From Bacillus sp. IITD106 (GTDB taxonomy: Bacteria; Bacillota; Bacilli; Bacillales; Bacillaceae_C): a stretch of 57,354 bases of DNA. The notes under the pieces are model-generated. The model did no database searches, was not told where the DNA came from, and worked only from the letters and a program-made list of their open reading frames with translations. The DNA is taken from the NCBI RefSeq assembly GCF_019459225.1, contig NZ_JAIAZY010000028.1, positions 1 to 57,354 on the forward strand, written 5' to 3'. Shown here one piece after another: positions 1 through 8,564 of the stretch. Both the position numbers and the translations under genes were made by a program. Each line of letters starts with the position of its first letter. Positions within the stretch are counted from its first letter, which is position 1.

Positions 1-3
1 AAA

Positions 4-759
4 ATGTTATCAAATAAAAGTAAGAGATTCATAGAAAATCTTCGATTGTATCTCATGACATCAGGTAAGAATGAAAGTGAAATAAATGAATTAGTAGAGG
101 AACTAACGAATCATCTGATTGAATCAGAAAAACGCGGAAAGAATATTGAGGAAATCATAGATTGCACTCCAGCTGAATATATGGCTTCCTTGAAAAAGGA
201 AATGAAGACTGATTATAAAAGTTTAGTAAAAAATCTACCTATCTTTTTTCTTGGAGTCATTGCATATTTTATGATGGGTCCTGCGATAAGAGGAGAATTT
301 GAATTAAATATTGTTCAAGTTACTGGATTTCCTATTATAGCTTTGATTGGGCTACTAATTTACGTCGTCTTTTTGCAACGAGCTGGAAAAAATCAGTATT
401 CAAACAAGAAACTTTTCTTTGTTGGGATGATAGCTAGTGCAAGTGTGATGGTCCTGTTCATACTTTTAATGGTAGTGAGTGGAATTTTTATTGAACCTTT
501 TTATAAGGCGAGTACATTTGCAAACTGGATTATTGTAGCGATATGTTCCTTCATTTTTATTTTCGGTGCGTTATGGGCTAAAGCGTGGTTTCCTATTTGG
601 ATCCCGGCTATTCTTTTCATTCCCGATTTTCTTTTCCGTTTTTCCAATTTAACAGATGAAACGATTCTTGTTATTAGTTTCTTGTCTTTTATACTTATGT
701 TTATTTTAATCATTTTAAGTTTAGTGGTGACCGAGAGAAAAAAGCCAAAAGTAGCATAA
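4..759 (+). CDS. HAAS-domain multi-pass membrane protein
   Basis: The protein has 251 residues. Residues 1-70 form a charged helical region of the HAAS/DUF1700 type (motif ELVEELTNHLIESEKRGKN), followed by about six hydrophobic segments near 78-97, 107-126, 140-166, 172-195, 197-213 and 222-245. In Firmicutes, HAAS proteins are usually encoded next to a PadR-type repressor and are thought to pass membrane or drug-stress signals. The window starts three bases before the ATG, so such a partner cannot be seen. The N-terminus is inferred to be cytoplasmic. The family call rests on the N-terminal pattern only and the function is unknown. Confidence 0.6.
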   Translation: MLSNKSKRFIENLRLYLMTSGKNESEINELVEELTNHLIESEKRGKNIEEIIDCTPAEYMASLKKEMKTDYKSLVKNLPIFFLGVIAYFMMGPAIRGEFELNIVQVTGFPIIALIGLLIYVVFLQRAGKNQYSNKKLFFVGMIASASVMVLFILLMVVSGIFIEPFYKASTFANWIIVAICSFIFIFGALWAKAWFPIWIPAILFIPDFLFRFSNLTDETILVISFLSFILMFILIILSLVVTERKKPKVA

Positions 760-778
760 TGATATGTTACTTTTGGCT
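737..778 (-). terminator. Rho-independent terminator of the alkyltransferase-like gene
   Basis: An 11-bp stem (AGCCAAAAGTA with TACTTTTGGCT) is followed on the minus strand by a run of six T. It overlaps the last codons of the preceding plus-strand gene, which therefore shares the hairpin but has no T tract of its own. Confidence 0.7.
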
Positions 779-880
779 ATACAGTTGAATCCATCCTTTC
801 TACGTTCGATGGATGTATAGTAAACTTTCAACCCTTTTACTTCAAATTGTCCCTGTTCTATTGGGTTACTTGTCCATTAG

Positions 881-1216
881 TTAGCCCTCCAGCCAATCCC
901 AATGTAAATCCTCTTGTTCCCACTGATATTGAAGGAGGTTAACTTGATTTCCATTAATAAACGCAATCCCTTCACGTTCTAAAAGTATCTTTTGTTGGTA
1001 GGCAGTTTCGGGATCCGCAATGACAATTTCCCCTTTCGCATTAACGACACGGTGCCATGGTAGTCCATATTTCGAACTCATGGAGTGAAGAATTCTCGAA
1101 ACCTGTCTTGCCCCACGTGTGCTTCCCGCTAAACGTGCAATTTGCCCATATGTTGCGACGCGCCCATGTGGTATTGATTTTATTAAAGAAATGACTTTCT
1201 CTGTAAATGGATTCAT
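881..1216 (-). CDS. Alkyltransferase-like (ATL) DNA-binding protein
   Basis: The 111-residue protein matches the C-terminal DNA-binding domain of O6-alkylguanine-DNA alkyltransferases: a helix-turn-helix with GRVATYGQIARLAG and an arginine finger region. The catalytic PCHR motif is replaced by PWHR in LPWHRVVNAKGE. Cys to Trp at this site defines the ATL family, which binds O6-alkylguanine without transferring the alkyl group and marks the lesion for nucleotide excision repair. The ATG at 1216 has a strong GGGGAGGG Shine-Dalgarno. It ends at the terminator at 737-778. A role in alkylation-damage recognition is inferred from the family; it should not be annotated as an active methyltransferase. 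Confidence 0.85.
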   Translation of the reverse strand: MNPFTEKVISLIKSIPHGRVATYGQIARLAGSTRGARQVSRILHSMSSKYGLPWHRVVNAKGEIVIADPETAYQQKILLEREGIAFINGNQVNLLQYQWEQEDLHWDWLEG

Positions 1217-1285
1217 GATTACCCTCCCCGATCTTTTTTAGTATATCATTAAAATAATTAGGAATATGAAAGGGAGGATCAATCA

Positions 1286-1606
1286 TTGACCATTAAAAAA
1301 GCCGGAGAAGCACAAACATTTAGTGATGCACGTTTTACAAAGAATGTTCTTTTTTCAGAGGGAAAAAGTACAGCCTTCGTTCTTAATTTTTTTCCGGGAC
1401 AAGCATTACCGCCCCATCCACATCCGAATGCACATGTTTACCTATATGTGATGGAGGGGAGTGGAATCTGTACGATTGACGACGAGAAGCACGACATTAC
1501 AGTAAAAGACGTGATTCATTGTGAAGATAATCAAGTGTTAAGCATTGAAAATATGGGCAGCGAACAACTAAGTATTTATGTTGTTTTAGCTAGAAAATCC
1601 TCGTAG
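1286..1606 (+). CDS. Small cupin-domain protein
   Basis: A single-domain cupin of 106 residues. Motif 1 is seen as PPHPHPNAH (His44, His46, His50) followed by VMEGSG, and motif 2 around IHCEDNQ (His78). The histidines suggest a metal-binding beta barrel; the usual motif-1 glutamate is not obvious. The start is TTG at 1286, 8 nt after AAAGGGAGGA. It is divergent from the ATL gene and stands alone, with its own terminator over the stop codon. The substrate cannot be predicted. Confidence 0.8.
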   Translation: MTIKKAGEAQTFSDARFTKNVLFSEGKSTAFVLNFFPGQALPPHPHPNAHVYLYVMEGSGICTIDDEKHDITVKDVIHCEDNQVLSIENMGSEQLSIYVVLARKSS

Positions 1607-1622
1607 TAGCGAGGATTTTTTG
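1594..1622 (+). terminator. Terminator of the cupin gene
   Basis: A 10-bp stem, AAAATCCTCG with CGAGGATTTT, has a six-base loop and runs into T residues. It includes the cupin stop codon TAG. Confidence 0.8.
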
Positions 1623-1661
1623 TATAATGAAAAGTAACAATTGGATAAAAGGAAGAATGAT

Positions 1662-2360
1662 ATGGCGAAAATTATGATAGTAGAGGATGATCCGAAGATT
1701 GCAAAACTGCTTCAAAATCATCTCGAAAAATATGGATTTCAGACGTGGATAACGGAAGATTTTGATCATGTTTCGGAGTTTTTCACTGAAGTTTATCCGG
1801 ACATGGTTTTATTAGATGTTAATTTGCCAAGTTACGACGGATATTACTGGTGCAGGCAAATTCGGAAAATATCAACGTGTCCTATCCTATTTATATCCGC
1901 GCGGTCTGGTGAAATGGATCAAGTCATGGCTTTGGAAAACGGTGCGGATGATTTTATTACAAAACCGTTCCATTATGAAGTGGTTATGGCGAAAATACGC
2001 AGTCACCTGCGGCGGGCGTATGGAGAGTATGCTCCTAAGGTCGAGGAACGAACAGTTGAATTAGAAGGATTGACCTTATATATGGAACGGATGGAAGCAA
2101 AAAAGGGTGATCATATCGTTTCTTTGACAAAAAAAGAAGCGATTATGCTGGAAACGCTTATGAAACGTTCCCCACGAGTGGTCAGTCGTGAAACGATTTT
2201 AGAAAAACTATGGGATGATCAAGCTTTCGTAGATGAAAATACCTTGAATGTAAACGTGACTCGTGTGCGGAAAAAGCTCCAAGAATTAGGAATTAACAAT
2301 TGCGTTGAAACCGTAAGAGGAGCAGGCTATCGTTTCATCCCTAATTGGGTGAAAAAGTGA
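1662..2360 (+). CDS. bceR: OmpR-family response regulator, BceR type
   Basis: A receiver domain (acidic pocket Asp9/Asp10, phospho-acceptor Asp52 in LLDVN, Ser79, Lys101) is followed by an OmpR/PhoB winged helix near 125-230. An upstream in-frame TTG at 1641 exists, but ATG 1662 has AAGGAAG 6-7 nt before it and gives a canonical start (MAKIMIVEDD, 232 aa). The stop overlaps the start of the kinase gene. Together with the intramembrane-sensing kinase and BceAB-type transporter downstream, this is the regulator of a peptide-antibiotic detoxification module. It probably binds the inverted repeat at 3525-3540 ahead of bceA. The symbol is by family; paralogues such as PsdR or YxdJ cannot be excluded. 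Confidence 0.85.
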   Translation: MAKIMIVEDDPKIAKLLQNHLEKYGFQTWITEDFDHVSEFFTEVYPDMVLLDVNLPSYDGYYWCRQIRKISTCPILFISARSGEMDQVMALENGADDFITKPFHYEVVMAKIRSHLRRAYGEYAPKVEERTVELEGLTLYMERMEAKKGDHIVSLTKKEAIMLETLMKRSPRVVSRETILEKLWDDQAFVDENTLNVNVTRVRKKLQELGINNCVETVRGAGYRFIPNWVKK

Positions 2361-3325
2361 TGAAGTTATTTTTCCGTGAGCATCTACCTTTAATCATTGT
2401 TAATATCATTCAAATGATAGTCGTCTTGTCCATCTATATTTTAGATGGATACCGGAATTATCTGACGGCATTTTATTCTTTATTTATTGGGATTGTATTA
2501 TTAACAGTCTATTTATTCTATCGCTATGTTACTCATAAAAATTTTTATAGGAGGTTATCTCATCCCACTCACAAGCTTGATGAGGTAAATGAAATACTAG
2601 GATTTGCTCCTCTCCCAGAAGCATTAACTCAACTTTTAAAATCCCAATATACCGAGTATATGAATGAACTTCACCTACAAGAAAGAAAACGGAATGATCA
2701 TCTAACCTTCATTAATCAGTGGGTGCATCAAATGAAAACACCTCTTTCGGTCATCCAGCTCATTACCCAGGAGGAAGAAGATGAACGTTTCACTAGTATT
2801 CAAGAAGAAGTGGATAAAATCGGAAAAGGCTTGGATATGGTTTTATACGCGGCGAGGCTTGAGGTTTTCGAACATGATTTTCAAGTGGGACCCGTCAACT
2901 TGAGAAAAATAACGGAACAAACCATCACGGAAAATAAGCGACTTTTTATTAAAAATCGCGTGTATCCAGAAATTCAAATTGATCCAAATATTATGATTGA
3001 GTCAGATGAAAAATGGCTAATGTTTATTTTGAATCAGTTAATCACGAACGCTGTAAAATACTCCGTGGGAAAATCCCAAAAAATATTTATATATGGTTCA
3101 GAGGAACATATTGAAGTGCGGGACAATGGAATCGGAATCCCAAAGGCTGATATTAAACGAGTATTTAATCCCTTTTATACAGGGGAAAACGGTCGTCTGT
3201 ACCGTGAATCTACCGGGATGGGATTATATCTTGTGAAAGAAATATGCGATAGGATCGGACATGAAATTAAGATTGAATCGGAAGTAGAAAAAGGAACCAC
3301 GGTAAAAATAACGTTTGTTGTCTAG
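2360..3325 (+). CDS. bceS: Intramembrane-sensing histidine kinase, BceS type
   Basis: The protein has 321 residues from ATG 2360, which overlaps the regulator's stop codon by one base. Two N-terminal helices (about 10-28 and 35-55) are joined by a very short extracytoplasmic loop, the hallmark of BceS-like kinases that sense through their ABC transporter rather than by binding ligand. The H box is FINQWVHQMKTP with His123; the N box (NQLITNAVKYS), G1 (DNGIGIP) and G2 (GMGLYLVKE) are intact. It should phosphorylate the upstream regulator. The TAG stop coincides with the left edge of the intergenic repeat at 3321. Confidence 0.85.
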   Translation: MKLFFREHLPLIIVNIIQMIVVLSIYILDGYRNYLTAFYSLFIGIVLLTVYLFYRYVTHKNFYRRLSHPTHKLDEVNEILGFAPLPEALTQLLKSQYTEYMNELHLQERKRNDHLTFINQWVHQMKTPLSVIQLITQEEEDERFTSIQEEVDKIGKGLDMVLYAARLEVFEHDFQVGPVNLRKITEQTITENKRLFIKNRVYPEIQIDPNIMIESDEKWLMFILNQLITNAVKYSVGKSQKIFIYGSEEHIEVRDNGIGIPKADIKRVFNPFYTGENGRLYRESTGMGLYLVKEICDRIGHEIKIESEVEKGTTVKITFVV

Positions 3326-3526
3326 CTCTGGCGCCTATCGACTAGGAAACTTCCTGTCCTCTTCCCTACGATAAGGAGGCCAGGCTCGTCCCTCGCCGTG
3401 TTTCCTTTATCTCGGTTGAAGGCCAAACAAGGAACGTCGACTAAGTGCGCCACGTCCTGTGGCGACGTCGACGGATCCACATCCTGTGGGCCTGTACGTC
3501 GATGAGCAAGGCGCTTACGCTTTTCT
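3321..3526. repeat. GC-rich interspersed intergenic repeat
   Basis: The spacer between bceS and bceA is far richer in G+C than its surroundings. It begins with TCTAGCTCTGGCGCCTA and ends with GCGCTTACGCTTTTCTT. Inside is a strong hairpin, CGTCGAC (3435-3441) with GTCGACG (3467-3473), and an inner CGCCAC/GTGGCG stem. I recall similar TCTAGCTC...GCGCTTRCGCTTTTCTT blocks being scattered through Bacillus intergenic regions; I could not check copy number. It begins within the bceS stop codon and ends against the BceR-type operator. No coding potential is credible in it. Confidence 0.55.
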
Positions 3527-3540
3527 TACATCTTTGTAAG
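3525..3540. promoter_or_regulatory. BceR-type operator upstream of bceAB
   Basis: The sequence CTTACA-TCTT-TGTAAG is a perfect inverted repeat with a 4-nt spacer, matching the TNACA-N4-TGTAA signature known for BceR/PsdR-type regulators. It lies about 80 bp upstream of the bceA start. A weak sigma-A-like promoter follows (TTGAAG at 3564, TACAAT at 3585, short 15-bp spacer). Confidence 0.7.
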
Positions 3541-3618
3541 GAAACTGAAAGATAAATAGATGGTTGAAGATTCCTCTTTTCATCTACAATAACGATAGAT
3601 GGAAAGGGGATTTTTATA

Positions 3619-4389
3619 ATGGAAATGTTAAAAATCAAAAATTTAAGTAAAGTGTATGATGGAAAAGTTGCTTATAGAGCGTTATCAGATATCGATTTAA
3701 CGATTGAAGAAGGTGAATTTGTCGGAATTATGGGTCCTTCTGGAAGCGGAAAGACAACCCTTTTAAATATGGTAGCGACAATTGACCAGCCGACGTCCGG
3801 GTCAATTTTAATTAATGGGAAGGATCCGTTTCGCCTAAAACAGAATGATTTGGCTCTATTTAGACGCAGACAATTAGGGTTTGTGTTTCAAGATTTCAAT
3901 CTGCTCCCGACGCTTACGGTTGAAGAAAATATCGTCCTCCCGCTTACATTGGACGGAGTAAGTGTAAAAGTACAGGATGAAAAAGTGGAAGCTATTGCAG
4001 AAAAATTAGGGATTAAACAGATTTTGAAAAAACGCATTTACGAAATTTCCGGAGGACAGGCGCAAAGAACAGCGATTGCGCGTGCTACAATCCACTCCCC
4101 ACAAATGGTGCTTGCGGATGAACCGACTGGAAATCTCGATTCTAAGGCCTCTAGGTCAGCGATGGAAATGATGGAATCTATCAATAAAAAGGATAAAACG
4201 ACGATGATGATGGTGACACATGATCCGATTGCGGCAAGCTTCAGCGATCGAGTTGTCTTTATTAAGGACGGGAAATTTTATAATGAAATTCATCGTGGTG
4301 ATAATCGCCAAGCATTTTTCCAAAAAATCATCGATGTGCTCTCGCTGTTAGGAGGGGATTCAAATGACCTTCAGACAGTTCGCATTTAA
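3619..4389 (+). CDS. bceA: Bacitracin-type ABC transporter ATP-binding protein
   Basis: A 256-residue ATPase of the MacB/BceA class. The Walker A is GPSGSGKTT at 39-47, with the Q loop in FVFQDFN, signature ISGGQAQR and Walker B MVLADEPTGNLD. It should energise the BceB permease to free lipid-II-cycle intermediates from peptide antibiotics and to signal to the kinase. The ATG at 3619 follows AAAGGGG. The 3' end overlaps bceB by 26 bp, so the two are translationally coupled. Confidence 0.9.
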   Translation: MEMLKIKNLSKVYDGKVAYRALSDIDLTIEEGEFVGIMGPSGSGKTTLLNMVATIDQPTSGSILINGKDPFRLKQNDLALFRRRQLGFVFQDFNLLPTLTVEENIVLPLTLDGVSVKVQDEKVEAIAEKLGIKQILKKRIYEISGGQAQRTAIARATIHSPQMVLADEPTGNLDSKASRSAMEMMESINKKDKTTMMMVTHDPIAASFSDRVVFIKDGKFYNEIHRGDNRQAFFQKIIDVLSLLGGDSNDLQTVRI

Positions 4390-6238
4390 CAATGTCTTTC
4401 GAAACAAACGGACATATGCCGCCTACTTTTTAAGCAGTATGTTTTCGGTATTGGTGTTTTTCGTTTATGCTGTATTCGCCTTTCATCCCGCTCTTAAAAA
4501 TATTAACTCGAATGTTGCAGTTGGCCTGCATTTTGCAGAAGGGATTATTTATGTTTTCTCATTCATATTTGTATTAGTTTCGATGAGCGCGTTTTTAAAA
4601 TCTAGAAAAAAAGAATTCGGTCTCATGGTTATGCACGGAATGACAAATATGCAGCTGCGTAGAATGGTCTTTTTAGAAAATGTCTTCATTGGCTTTTTCG
4701 CAACTGTTTTTGGAATGTTGATTGGTGTTATTTTTTCTAAAATGATTTTATTAGCTGCGGAAAATGTATTGAATTTAGATGAAGTCTTGCCATTCTATTG
4801 GCCGGTTAACGCTGTAGTATTAACCTTTGTTGCATTTCTGCTTCTCTTTATTACGATTTCCTTTTTTACAGTTTCCATTTTAAAAGGGAATAAGCTTGTG
4901 GATTTAATTAAGGGGAGTGCGGCTCCAAAAAAGGAGCCAAAAGCATCGATTGTATTATCTATATTAGCCATTCTCCTTATTGGAATTGGTTACGCGGGTG
5001 CTTTAATAGCCAATGGTTTGCAGGTCGTTGTGGCAATGATTCCTGTTACAATTGTCGTTATTATTGGCACATATTTTCTATTTACACAGGTTAGTGTTTT
5101 TACGATTAATCGACTAAGAAAAAGCAAATCCTTCTTCCGTAGAAAAACGAATTTAGTCGTGATGTCCGACCTTGCTTATCGAATGAAAGACAATGCGAGA
5201 GCCTTTTTCTTCGTTGCTATTGTTTCAACTGTTGCGTTTTCAGCGATTGGTACACTCGTTGGGTTTAGAACAATGATGACGGCGGATTTGTTTAAAAATA
5301 ATCCTTTTGCTTTTGAGTATACATCAGAAGAAGGAAATGGTTTGGAAACGAAGCATATCCAAAAAATTAAAAATGAACTTGAAACGTTGCCTTATAAAGA
5401 AGCAAGTGTGGATATCAAAAGAATGATTTCGAAAAGTGATTCATATAGTGTAACCAGTCAGTCTGGATACAATCAACTTCTTGCCATGTTAGGCAAGGAT
5501 GCTGAGCAAGTCGATCTTAAAGAAAATGAAGCACTATTGTTATTCTACGAAAGTGCTCTTGACATGGAGCCAAGGGTTAATGGGCAAGATACAATTACTT
5601 TTGGTGATCTCGTTTTGGAACAGAAAGAAGCACTTCCTACTAATGTATTTCCATCGTATCGAAATTTTTTAGTAGTTTCTGATGACGTATTTGATCAGAT
5701 GAAAAACTTTGAATGGAAACAAACATACTATGCTTTTTATATAAAAGATTGGAAACAATCAACAGAAGCAGGAAAGAAATTATCAAAAGAAATTGAACAG
5801 TTTGATCCAGAAGGAAAGTATGAATACTTTTCCCTAGCTTATACATGGCATGAAATAAATCAGATGTATGGTGCCGTGTTATTTATAGGATTATTTATCG
5901 GAGCTGTATTTTTTGTATCAGCAGGGAGCTTTTTATACTTCCGATTGTACGCAGATTTTGAAGATGAAAAGCGAAAGTTTTCTGCGATTCGGAAGCTGGG
6001 TTTAACGGATAAGGAATTGTCTAAAATAGTTTCGATTCAATTGGCCTTGCTGTTTTTCGTTCCGATTATTGTGGCTGTTATTCATGGAGCAGTTGCCCTG
6101 ACAGCTTTGGAACATATGTTTAATTTTAGCTTGTTCAAGGAATCTACACTCGTCCTAAGCAGCTTTGGGTGTATCCAAATAATCTACTTTTTATTTATTA
6201 GATCTAATTATATACGAAAAATTAAACGTTCGATTTAA
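4364..6238 (+). CDS. bceB: Bacitracin-type ABC transporter permease
   Basis: A 624-residue FtsX-family permease with the BceB layout: about ten membrane helices and one large extracytoplasmic domain (roughly residues 305-505) between helices seven and eight, which is the antibiotic-sensing domain in this family. The start has AGGAGGGG seven nt upstream and lies inside bceA. With bceA and the upstream two-component system it makes a complete sensing and resistance module. It ends directly at a terminator. Confidence 0.9.
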   Translation: MTFRQFAFNNVFRNKRTYAAYFLSSMFSVLVFFVYAVFAFHPALKNINSNVAVGLHFAEGIIYVFSFIFVLVSMSAFLKSRKKEFGLMVMHGMTNMQLRRMVFLENVFIGFFATVFGMLIGVIFSKMILLAAENVLNLDEVLPFYWPVNAVVLTFVAFLLLFITISFFTVSILKGNKLVDLIKGSAAPKKEPKASIVLSILAILLIGIGYAGALIANGLQVVVAMIPVTIVVIIGTYFLFTQVSVFTINRLRKSKSFFRRKTNLVVMSDLAYRMKDNARAFFFVAIVSTVAFSAIGTLVGFRTMMTADLFKNNPFAFEYTSEEGNGLETKHIQKIKNELETLPYKEASVDIKRMISKSDSYSVTSQSGYNQLLAMLGKDAEQVDLKENEALLLFYESALDMEPRVNGQDTITFGDLVLEQKEALPTNVFPSYRNFLVVSDDVFDQMKNFEWKQTYYAFYIKDWKQSTEAGKKLSKEIEQFDPEGKYEYFSLAYTWHEINQMYGAVLFIGLFIGAVFFVSAGSFLYFRLYADFEDEKRKFSAIRKLGLTDKELSKIVSIQLALLFFVPIIVAVIHGAVALTALEHMFNFSLFKESTLVLSSFGCIQIIYFLFIRSNYIRKIKRSI

Positions 6239-6266
6239 GCGCTCATTGTTATGAGTGCTTTTTTTC
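6238..6266 (+). terminator. Terminator after bceB
   Basis: The stem AGCGCTCAT / ATGAGTGCT (one G-T pair) has a four-base loop and is followed by seven T. It starts at the last base of the bceB stop. Confidence 0.8.
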
Positions 6267-6327
6267 TGGAACTTTTTTGGAATTCATTCGTAGTAGATAA
6301 TGCAGATTGATGAAAGGGTGAATTGAT

Positions 6328-7263
6328 GTGATGGAGACTGTTTTAACAGTCGAAGGACTAGGAAAGTCTTTCAAGCAGACACAAATAATCCAAAACATCT
6401 CCTTTGATGTAAGAAAAGGAGAGATCATGGCCATTCTCGGCCCGAACGGAGCTGGAAAATCCACAACAATCAGAAACATTATGGGAATTATGTATCCTGA
6501 TGAGGGCTCGGTAAATTTTCATAACTACGCCTCCGGTGAAATTCCTCGCAATAAAATTGGTTATTTGCCGGAGGAACGCGGGTTATATAAAAACGTAAAA
6601 GTGTTGGACATGATATTATACTTAGCCGAGTTAAAGGATTATCCGCTTAAAAAAGCGAAAGAACGCGCACTGGAATACTTGGCAAAGCTTGGGCTTGAGG
6701 GAAAAGAGAAGGTATCTGTTGAAGAATTATCAAAAGGGATGGGGCAGAAGGTTCAATTTATTGGCTCGATTATTCATGAACCGGAATTGTTGATATTAGA
6801 CGAACCTTTTTCAGGGCTCGATCCAGTTAGCCAAGAAGTTTTTAAAAATGAAATTAAAGAACTTGCTAGTAAAGGAACTGCAATTTTATTGTCTTCCCAC
6901 CAAATGAATATGGTTGAGGAAGTATGTGATCGCTTGTTTATGATTCACCGTGGTCAAAAGGTGATTTACGGAACGTTGGAAGACGTCAAAAATCAATACG
7001 CTAATTTTAAATGTACGATACGAGGTAAAAATGACATTTCGATATTGGAGCGACTTTCTCATGTGAACCGTGTGGAGCAAAAAGGGGATATCTCTGTCGT
7101 CTATTTAACTCAGGATGTGGTTGTGCCACGCTGGCTAAGACAGTTACCTGAATCGTTGAATATACAGGAGCTTTCCATAGACCGGATTTCACTGCATGAA
7201 ATTTTTATCGATGTAGCGACGGATCAACATGTCATAGGAGAAGGGAGTGTCGTGAATGCGTAA
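6328..7263 (+). CDS. ABC exporter ATP-binding protein, YhaQ/NatA type
   Basis: A 311-residue ATPase with Walker A GPNGAGKST near 39-47, signature LSKGMGQK, Walker B LLILDEPFSGLD and an ABC-2 exporter C-terminal extension of about 90 residues (DUF4162-like). It is closest in form to B. subtilis YhaQ/NatA. The start is GTG 6328 or ATG 6331, both after GAAAGGG. It overlaps the permease gene by 8 bp. The transported substrate is unknown; sodium or drug export has been assigned to relatives. Confidence 0.8.
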   Translation: MMETVLTVEGLGKSFKQTQIIQNISFDVRKGEIMAILGPNGAGKSTTIRNIMGIMYPDEGSVNFHNYASGEIPRNKIGYLPEERGLYKNVKVLDMILYLAELKDYPLKKAKERALEYLAKLGLEGKEKVSVEELSKGMGQKVQFIGSIIHEPELLILDEPFSGLDPVSQEVFKNEIKELASKGTAILLSSHQMNMVEEVCDRLFMIHRGQKVIYGTLEDVKNQYANFKCTIRGKNDISILERLSHVNRVEQKGDISVVYLTQDVVVPRWLRQLPESLNIQELSIDRISLHEIFIDVATDQHVIGEGSVVNA

Positions 7264-8482
7264 TAGCTTAAAAGTAGCAAAATGGGAAATCAAAAGAAAT
7301 ATGATGAATAAATCGTTCATTATCTCTCTTTTATTAACTCCAGCTCTTTTCATGTTTTTCTTTTTCGTTCCTCAATTATTTAGTGGCGAGGATAAATCTG
7401 AAGAAGTGGATGTTTTTGTATCAGACGAGTTGGGGGTTTGGGATGATGTAAAAGCGATTGTTGATTCGCAGGGATTAAACTGGAATTTACAATTAACTGA
7501 TTTAACTGAGTCCGAGATGAAGAAAGAAGCAACCAATACGGAAAATACCGTGTATATTCCGCTTACAGAAAAATCGTTGGAGCAAGGTTTGATCAACTTA
7601 TATATGAGTGACGATGTTGATGAAAATTTTACATATGAAGCTTATACGTTGGAAGCTCCTTTACGCCAACAACAAATTGATCGACTCGGATTATCGGAGG
7701 ATCAGAAAAATGTGATCGCGAAAGGGATTTCCGTTCAACAAGCAGACTTGGGTGCAGCTGGGGAAAGTGGGGAATCCGCAGAAGACGGGAGTGATCCACT
7801 TAAAAGAGTCATTCCAGCGGCATTTGCAGGAATCATTTTGTTTTCAATTGTTATGACTGGAATGATGATTTTCACTTCAGCTTCCCAGGAAAAGAAAGAG
7901 AAAGTCGCTGAGATCATCTTGTCATCTGTCACTCCCGGCGAATTAATGCAAGGAAAAATCATCGGCTACTTCGTATTGGGAATTACCCAAGTAGTCGTGT
8001 GGCTAGCGGTCGGGCTCCCACTTGTAGCATGGAAACTAGATTTGCCATTGATGGAATACTTATTGGTACCGGAATTGCTGTTGCTATTAGTGCTGGCCAT
8101 TTCTGGCTATCTATTATTCTCGTCAATCTTTGTCGCAATCGGCGCTACGGTTGAGGACATGACAGCCACAAGCAATTTCCAAGGAATTGTCATGATGCTT
8201 CCGTTCTTACCGCTCATTTTTATCGGGCCAATCATTAGTGATCCGAGCGGAATCATCGCCAAAATCGGTTCGTTTTTCCCACTCACATCACCGGCTGTCT
8301 GGATCATCCGACTTTCCATGCTGGACGAGTGGCCATGGATTGAAATCGTAATTGCAATAGCCATTCTTTTCGTGACGATCTGGTTCATGATGAAAGCCGC
8401 AGGGAAAATTTTCAAAATTGGAATCCTCATGTACGGAAAAAACGCTACACCGAAAGAAATTTGGAAGTGGTTGTGGGCTTAG
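7256..8482 (+). CDS. ABC-2 type permease, YhaP/NatB type
   Basis: A 408-residue ABC-2 permease: one N-terminal helix (20-40), a hydrophilic extracytoplasmic domain (about 45-175, acidic), then five to six membrane segments from about 182 to 390. The pairing and order with the preceding ATPase match B. subtilis yhaQ-yhaP. Start ATG 7256 with GGAGAAGGGA upstream. It ends before a strong terminator. The substrate is unknown. Confidence 0.8.
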   Translation: MRNSLKVAKWEIKRNMMNKSFIISLLLTPALFMFFFFVPQLFSGEDKSEEVDVFVSDELGVWDDVKAIVDSQGLNWNLQLTDLTESEMKKEATNTENTVYIPLTEKSLEQGLINLYMSDDVDENFTYEAYTLEAPLRQQQIDRLGLSEDQKNVIAKGISVQQADLGAAGESGESAEDGSDPLKRVIPAAFAGIILFSIVMTGMMIFTSASQEKKEKVAEIILSSVTPGELMQGKIIGYFVLGITQVVVWLAVGLPLVAWKLDLPLMEYLLVPELLLLLVLAISGYLLFSSIFVAIGATVEDMTATSNFQGIVMMLPFLPLIFIGPIISDPSGIIAKIGSFFPLTSPAVWIIRLSMLDEWPWIEIVIAIAILFVTIWFMMKAAGKIFKIGILMYGKNATPKEIWKWLWA

Positions 8483-8500
8483 GTAGGAAAATAGAAGGCA

Positions 8501-8535
8501 AGCTCTCGGTAAATGTTCGGATCCGAGAGCTTTTT
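8501..8535 (+). terminator. Terminator after the YhaQP-like operon
   Basis: The 9-bp stem AGCTCTCGG / CCGAGAGCT is followed by TTTTT. It separates the exporter operon from the 21-bp repeat array that follows the convergent NERD gene. Confidence 0.85.
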
Positions 8536-8564
8536 GATTGTTATTTCATTCTTAAAATCTAGTA

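Noticed and set aside
881-1216. Active methylated-DNA-cysteine methyltransferase (Ogt)
   Set aside because: The acceptor Cys is replaced by Trp (PWHR) and the N-terminal domain is absent.
3441-3638. Minus-strand frame in the bceS-bceA spacer
   Set aside because: Arginine- and serine-rich translation of the GC-rich repeat and promoter; no ribosome site.
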